The notes below the pieces were generated by a model, which had not been told where the DNA came from, did no database searches, and was given only the letters and a program-made list of their open reading frames with translations. This document shows, piece by piece, positions 57,526-64,000 of a stretch of DNA of 64,000 nucleotides. How positions within the stretch are numbered: the first letter of the stretch is position 1; each line of letters begins with the position of its first letter. The stretch covers positions 35,735,667 through 35,799,666 of the forward strand of contig NC_088780.1 in NCBI RefSeq assembly GCF_958450345.1, given 5' to 3'. The translations under genes were made by a program, and so were the position numbers. The stretch comes from Calliphora vicina (taxonomy: Eukaryota > Arthropoda > Insecta > Diptera > Calliphoridae).

Positions 57526-57813
57526 ACTGTAAACAGGATGCTTTTTACATTGTTCTTTTAAATACTATTTTCGTTTTACACTTCTTTCTTGCAGAAGTTT
57601 AAAAGTTTCCATTGTTTTGTCAGTAGCGAAATAGTGAATATTATTAATTTTGTTCCCTTTTATCAGAATATAATTAAATATGTTGTTTGTTTTTCAGTTA
57701 ATTTATATAAATAAAACTATACAAGTAAAATACTAAAATTTTAAAAAAAAATTTTAAATTTTGGACTACATATAGAATATTTGGAAAAGTTTCCATTGTT
57801 TTGTCAACCACTG

Positions 57814-58140
57814 TATATCTGGATTACTAAGTCATTAATATAGACAATATGGATATCTAATGATAGATATTTCAAAGACCTTTGCAACGAAGTATATAAG
57901 ACCATAATAAGTTGGACCTACAATGGGTCAAAATCGGAAATATTTTTAACCCAAATTTTTTTTTTACCAAAAGTTTTTTTTCGCTAAATATTAAAAAAAA
58001 ACAATTGAAAAAACCAAAAAAAAAAAAATTTAAATTTAAAAAATAAAAAAACAATTTTTTTCCCAAAAAATGAAAAAAAATATTTTGGAAAAATATTTAA
58101 AATTTTTATTTTGAAGTATAATTTGGTGAAGGAAAATAAT
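57814..58140 (+). repeat. mini-me/DINE-1-like repeat, right part
   Basis: Continues after the Tc1 with tatctggattactaagtcat, caatatggatatctaatgat, tttgcaacgaagtatataag, tacaatgggtcaaaatcgga and A/T filler to gaagtataatttggtgaagg. It matches copies at 30.9 and 33.6 kb. The terminal hairpin is absent. Confidence 0.8.
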
Positions 58141-59139
58141 GTTGAAAAAAAACTGAAAAAAATTAATTTTTTCCTTGTAAACGCATTTGACTCAAATCTA
58201 CCAGGTTTGAAATTCAGAAAAAAAAATTATAATGGGTGTTGTTGTTCATTGTAATCAAAATACAATTTATTAGTTTGGCATTATCAATTTGTAATCAGTG
58301 AACTTAATTTTAGATTTTTATCCACAATTATTTATAACTAATAATTGCATTCCTAAATATTTACAATTGAGTACAGTTTCACTACTACAATATAAATTAT
58401 GAAAACATTTCCCAACATTTCTTACCCTAACGCCCTGATAAACTTGTAAATATTTACTTTTTGATAACCAGTTAACAAAAAAAAAAGTAACCATATACTC
58501 ATATTACTTAAGTAAATATGAACATAATGCAATATTTATTTATTTATGTATTTTTATGAAAAGAGGAAATACTAATAAAGAAAAAAGACCTAAATTTATT
58601 TGAACAGAAATGAGAACAACAGGTTGTTTATTTGTCACCGATATCACAAATAATGATAAGCAGCCACATACTTTTAACGGAAATTTGATTAAAGAAGAGT
58701 TGTACAAAAATACTTGTTCAAAAAGAGTTTAAATTAAACAAAATCTATGGAAACGTCTCCGATTTCTAAAGTATTTCTAAACCAGTTTGTTTATATTTTA
58801 ATGAATATATAAACAACTTTGGTAATAATATTACAACACTTAGAAGAAAAAAAAACAACTCAAAACTAAATAAATAATAATAAAAAAACACAAGAGTTGT
58901 TTTACAAATTATCTTCCAACAACAATTCAAACTAAAACGCAGTTCTGTTACGAGCGATTTTTCTACGTCTGTCTGTGGTGGAATTGTGTCTGCAATTTAA
59001 ACTAAAAAAAAAAACTAAATACTTTAGCTGTAATTGGAAACTTCTCACTTAAACGTATGTATGTACGTGTATCATACAATATTTAAATACAAAAAAAAAG
59101 AAACAAAAAGTAATGAAAATACGAGTACTTCATAATCTA
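58141..59139. other. AT-rich non-coding DNA
   Basis: No gene, element end or repeat array recognised. Near 58,470-58,505 there is ataaccagttaac with gtaaccatatactc, a weak outlier of the neighbouring array's motif. Confidence 0.5.
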
Positions 59140-62100
59140 AATTAGCATTTGAGTAACCAAGTTTCATGGCAATTTTACAGCATTATTGTAATTGCCAGAT
59201 TATGATGGTGGTCGGTCGTCGTCTATATTACATTGTAAAGTTTTCAAAAAAAAAAAATATTATATTTTAAGTACATACATACTTTCAATTTCAAAATTAT
59301 ATGCGTTTTAATGGGCACAGTATTTCATAATGGTTACTAAATGATTTCAAGGAAAATCATAATAAAACTGAAAGGGATTGTTTATTTAGTTAAACATAAA
59401 ACAAAATTTCTAGAAAATTCCTACATTTTATTTTAAGAAAATTAATCAAATTTCATGGGTACCCATTAACCACTGGATACCCGATATTTAAATGGTTACT
59501 TTTGTTAAAAATATATATATTATTACAAAAATGAATATGTAAAGTTTACAATTTGTAATAAAATATAATGTTATTAAATAAAAAGCAACGGTTACTCGTG
59601 ATATAGCTTTGGCGGGTACCTAATAACCACTATGATCTATGATTTATTTTCATGTTACGGATAAAGCAAGTTCAAACAAATAGTTTCTTTTACTTATTTA
59701 GGTTATAATCTACCATATTTAAAAAAATGGTTACCGAGTAACCATATACAAGCGGTTACTTTTGGTTTACAAATGTACTTATTAAAAATAAATAATGTGT
59801 AATATTTATTATTAGTAATAAAATTCTACATTTACTAATAAAAAACAATGGTTACTCGTTAATCGGTTTGGAGGGTATACAATAACAACTTTGACTCATA
59901 GCCTAATAAAATGTTATATATTAATCAAAACTAATGTTAAGATAATGATTAGTAATAAAATATCATATTAGCAAATAAAAATAAATGGTTACTCGTTATT
60001 CGGTTTGGCGGGTATCTAAGAACCACTATGGCTTATAGTTTAATGCCATCTTATAGATAATAAAATCACAAAAAATAATTTCCTGTACGTTTTTGAATCA
60101 TAATATACCAGGTTTGAGTAATTGGTTACCGGGTACCCATATTTAAAAGGTTAATTTTATTTAACAATTATATATTTTAATACAGAAATAATATGTTATG
60201 ATTATGCTTAGTAATAAAATATCATATTATCAAATAAAAATAAATGGTTACTCGTTATTCGGTTTGGCGGGTGTCTAATAACCACTATGACTTATATTTT
60301 AATGGCATCTTATAGATAAAAAAAATCACAAAAAATAATTTCCTGTACGTTTTTGAATCATAATATACCAGGTTTGAGTAATTGGTTACCGGGTACCCAT
60401 ATTTAGACCGTTAATTTTGTTTAAAAAATATACATTTTAATACAGAAATAATATGTTATGATTACGCTTAGAGATAAAATATCAAATTATCAAATAAAAA
60501 TAAATGGTTACTCGTTATTCGACTTGGCGGGTTTCTAATAACCATTTTTATTAGGTTTCTAAGCCATTAGTTTAATGGCACCTTATACATAACAAAATCA
60601 CAAAAACCAATTTCTTGCTTGTTTTTGTATCATAATAAACCAGGTTTGAGGAATTGGTTACCGGGTACCCATATTTAAACCGTTAATTTTGTTTAAAAAA
60701 TATACATTTTAATACAGAAATAATGTGTAATGGTTATGATTAGTAAAAAAAATAGCACATTTTCTAATAAAAATAAATGGTTACTCGTTATTCGGTTTGG
60801 CGGTTATCTAATAACCATTATGACTTATAGTTTAATGATATTTTATAGATATTTAAATCAAAAACAATAATTTTCTGTACATTTTTAATACATTATAAGT
60901 GAAATGGTTACCGAGTAACCATATATAAGCGGTGGCTTTGTTAAAAAACTTACATATTAATAACAATATAATGTGTAAAATTTATGATTAGTATATAAAA
61001 TATATTATTTTGAAATAATAAGCAGTGGTTACTCGTTACTCGATTCAGCGGGTATTTAATTACCATTATTTTTTGCTGTTGAAATTCATGCTACAATTAA
61101 AACAGGCAGATACAAATAATTTCCAGCCACACTGGGACTCCTTTTTTTAAAAGAAAAGTAGTCCAGTACCCAATGATGCATACCCGCTAACCTTTAAGAT
61201 CATATTCATAATATTTACATATTTTAGGACAAAATATAACAAGTTTGATACACTGCTTATCATAAGTGGTTATATAAGTGGTTACTTTTATGTAGATATT
61301 AATAACAAATTATTACTAAGGAATAAAAATATAAAAAACGATTGCCATTTATCATTAACCAAAATGATTAATTGCAGGATTTCCATAAAATAATCTCAAA
61401 AAATTATTCCCTACACGTTACTTTAATATTTTCCAGAAAACTAAACGATTACCACTTGTTTGCTTAAACGGTTACTCGGTAACCATTATTGACAAAACTT
61501 GTTATTTACACCTTTCAAACCAAAATACATTAATTAGAATAAAAGCTTAACTGAATACCAAGTACTCGACTACAAATTATTCGATAACCAATAACCACAA
61601 ATTGCTAAATATGTTACATATTGAAATAATTACTAACAATAATTTCATGCAATTTAATTTAAAAATTTCAAGAAAAGTACTCGATTATCCGTTATTTGTT
61701 TAAACGGGTACTCGGTAACCATTATTGCCAAAAGTGGTTATTTACATGTTTTATGCCAAAATACGTTAGATTCTAAAAATTAGTACATAACTATATACCA
61801 AGTAATCGACTACCAGTTATTCGATAACCATTAATGGTTAAATATGTTAAATATACACATGAATTGTATAAAATAATTACAAACATTTATTTACTGCAGA
61901 TTAAGTTAATATTTTTAAGAAAACTAACCAACTACGCCTTATTTAGTTAAACGAGTACTCGGTAACCATTAATGTCAAAAGTTGTTGATTTCACAAATTG
62001 GTAATAAACTACCAAATAACCGACTACCAGTTGTATTTTTAAATGATAAAATTCCCAAATATTAGTTCATGAAATTTGAAAAAAATATGTATTAAAAATT

Positions 62101-62140
62101 AAAACAATTGACAATTTCCATGTCTACTCGATAGCAAGAT
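59140..62140. repeat. tandem array with GGTTACTCG motifs, ~240-270-bp units
   Basis: The conserved box aaatggttactcgttattcg, followed by gtttggcgggtatctaataa and ccactatg, occurs near 59,586, 59,845, 59,980, 60,240, 60,502, 60,774 and 61,022. Between boxes come gtttgagtaattggttaccg and ggtacccatatttaaa. From about 61,440 a diverged version (acggttactcggtaaccatt near 61,470, 61,705 and 61,955) repeats at about 240 bp. ggttaccgagtaacc is a dyad with a 3-base centre. It is related in motif, but not in unit length, to the array at 28.3-30.6 kb. Confidence 0.8.
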
Positions 62141-62146
62141 GTATAT

Positions 62147-64000
62147 TAGGGTGGCCCTTAATAAACGAAAGTTGGATTTTGGCCATTCTCACCCTCCAGT
62201 TTGGTGAACATTAGCAAAAAAATCATCCTGAAAAAATTTTAGGTAAATCGGTTGGGCCGCAAGCCCTCTGAAGTTTTGAGATGCATTTACAAGGGGAAAA
62301 AATGCATTTTTTTCAGTTTTTGTAAAAATTTTGCCATTAAAAAATTACTTTTGTAATTTAATTTAAAATAATCGAAATGTGTACGTAATTGTCGTTCTAA
62401 TGAGACATAAAAAACAGAAATCGGTCAAAAAATGTTAAAGTTATTAAAAATTCGCCAGGCCATTAACGTGTCTCAGGCCACTAGAACATGAAATGTAGGA
62501 ACAAAATTAACATATTTTGAGAAATATTAAAATAAAAGCTCATTTTTACTTAAAATATGTCCATATTTACTTGTATATGAGTTTTTGTCTTCGTAGGATA
62601 CCGTTAACCTATTCTTAGGTATGAACAAAAAAATTTAATTTTTTTAACGGCAGTTTCAAAACTCCATTTTCAAATTTTGTTAAACAAATTTCAGAATTTT
62701 TTGATCATCTCATTGGGATTTATTAAGAGTATAATAGGGAATAAAAATGTGAAAAAATTATGAAAATATCTCTTATAGTTTTTCCGTACCTGCGATTTAA
62801 ATTTTGAAATTTTCGAGAAAAACCAATTATTTGGCAATTTTTAGGCCAATGAGCTCTATTTCCTTACTCTTATGAATTTTAAGTAAAACCTATTCAGAAT
62901 ATTATAGTCCAGATAATTCAAAATATACTCTGAAACTTCTACTAAAATCGGAAGACGTTAACCCTTAAATCGTGAAGGTCAAAGGTAAAATTTTTCAATA
63001 TTTGGAATTTCTCTTGGAAAGATTTCGAAATGATCGAAATGTTGTATATTTTTGGGCCGATTTTGATGAAATTTAACAAAAATATAACATAAACTCTAGG
63101 GTTTATAATAACAGCACAAGAATGGAAATTAACGCTTAATGGCACTTGGGGTTAAAATGACACTAAACTTTTAAAATCATAATTTTTTATGGTTTTAGAA
63201 GTTTGGGGTCATTTTAACACCAAGTGCTATATAGGGTTAATTTTAATTTTTCTGCTGCTTTTGTAAATACTAGGCTTTGTGTTATATTTTTGTTAAATTT
63301 CATCAAAATCGGCCCAAAAATATACAACATTTCGAACATTTCAAAATCTTTCCAAGAGAAATTCCAAATATTGAAAAATTTGACCTTTGACCTTCACGAT
63401 TTAAGGGTTAACGTTTTTTGATTTTAGTAAAAGTTTCAGAGTATATTTAGAATTATCTGGACTATAATATTCTAATTAAGTTTTGCTTAAAATTCATAAG
63501 AGTAAGAAAATAGAGCTCATTGGCCTAAAAATTGCCAAATAATTGGTTTTTCTCGAAAATTTCAAAATTTAAATCGCAGGTACGGAAAAACTATAAGAGA
63601 TATTTTCATAATTTGTTCACGATTTAATTCCCTATTATACTCTTAATAAATCCCAATGAGATGATCAAAAAATTCTGAAATTTGTTTAACAAAATTTTTA
63701 AAAATTTGAAAATGGAGTTTTGAAACTGCCGTTAAAAAAATTATTTTTTTTTGTTCATACCTAAGAATAGATTAACGGTATCCTACGAAGACAAAAACTC
63801 ATATACAAGTAAATATGGACATATTTTAAGTAAAAATGAGCTTTTATTTTAATATTTCTCAAAATATGTTAATTTTGTTCCAACATTTCTTGTTCTAGTG
63901 GCCTGAGACACGTTAATGGCCTGGCGAATTTTTTAATAACTTTAAAATTTTTTAACCGATTTCTGTTTTTTATGTCTCATTAGAACGACAATTACGTACA
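62147..64000. mobile_element. second foldback element, right end outside the window
   Basis: It starts tagggtggcccttaataaac. The left arm runs to about 63,185, where the sequence turns back: cacttggggttaaaatgaca (near 63,144) has its inverse near 63,205-63,228, and tgaaggtcaaaggtaaaatt (near 62,975) near 63,378-63,397. Internal sequence is clearly related to the foldback at 23,553 (shared tttgtcttcgtaggataccg-type, aaatatggacatattttaag and cacttggggt blocks), but the outermost ends differ. By symmetry it should finish about 0.2 kb beyond the window. No transposase is seen. Confidence 0.8.

Larger units (their letters stand above)
55490..57813 (-). mobile_element. Tc1 element (family B) with IR/DR ends
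   Basis: Ends are cagtggttgacaaaacaatg and its inverse (finishing ttgtcaaccactg), flanked by TA (55,488 and 57,814). The motif ttgacaaaacaatggaaact occurs at the outer end (55,497) and again at 55,680; its inverse occurs at about 57,606 and 57,786. Each terminus therefore carries two direct repeats about 180 bp apart, the IR/DR arrangement known from some Tc1 elements. The unoccupied target gacctatatctggat is seen in the mini-me copy at about 30,940. The element carries a damaged transposase and a retrotransposon insertion. Confidence 0.9.

Noticed and set aside
62942..63421. Matching open frames on opposite strands (62,942-63,145 and 63,224-63,421), with a similar one at 24,551
   Set aside because: These are mirror images created by the foldback arms and not independent evidence of coding.

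Overview
This 64 kb window is AT-rich, almost gene-free insect DNA, most likely from a calyptrate fly (blowfly, flesh fly or house-fly relative). The reasons are: a dispersed mini-me/DINE-1-like repeat with its (TA)n and (GTCY)n stretches and the terminal hairpin attcggctgtgccgaat; mauritiana- and irritans-type mariner relics; Tc1 elements; and Jockey-like non-LTR retrotransposons of the kind common in flies. The species assignment is inference. I recognise no host protein-coding exon and no RNA gene. Every recognisable reading frame is a broken transposase or reverse transcriptase, so the window reads as a very long intron or a transposon-rich intergenic or pericentric block.

Layout. 1-7.9 kb: decayed mariners, a Jockey 3' end, a retrotransposon ORF1 relic, a Tc1/mariner C-terminal relic, two MITEs and a mini-me copy. 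8-10.5 kb: no recognisable genes. 10.5-22.3 kb: the most striking structure, thousands of bases of a degenerate ~35-bp repeat whose unit is itself a dyad (ttgcttagaatctaagcaa). It is arranged in opposite orientations on either side of a unique core, so that about 14.7-17.5 kb and 19.1-22.3 kb form a giant inverted repeat. 23.5-26.3 kb: a 2.2-kb foldback element with an 8-bp target duplication, sitting inside a mini-me copy. 28.3-30.6 kb and 59.1-62.1 kb: two tandem arrays built on GGTTACTCG/CGAGTAACC motifs. 30.7-35.2 kb: more mini-me copies and low-complexity AAGCTTTT repeats.

37.6-42 kb: a three-level nest (mini-me-like repeat, then a Tc1, then a second Tc1 of the same family inside it, plus a 250-bp palindromic MITE). 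45-49.4 kb: a DUF4817-type transposase relic with a duplicated end, and two overlapping rearranged mariner copies. 50.8-53.4 kb: a third Tc1 of the same family and a decayed RNase H-bearing non-LTR element. 54.6-58.1 kb: a mariner fragment, then a Tc1 with IR/DR ends carrying a 5'-truncated retrotransposon, all inserted into a mini-me copy. From 62.15 kb to the window edge: the start of a second foldback element related to the first.

Nothing here forms a pathway. The content is layered parasitic DNA, and the order of insertion can be read from target-site duplications and interrupted copies. The observations most worth following up are the giant dyad-repeat inverted repeat, the two foldback elements, the two GGTTACTCG arrays, and one minus-strand site at ~36,640 that has the form of a recursive splice site.
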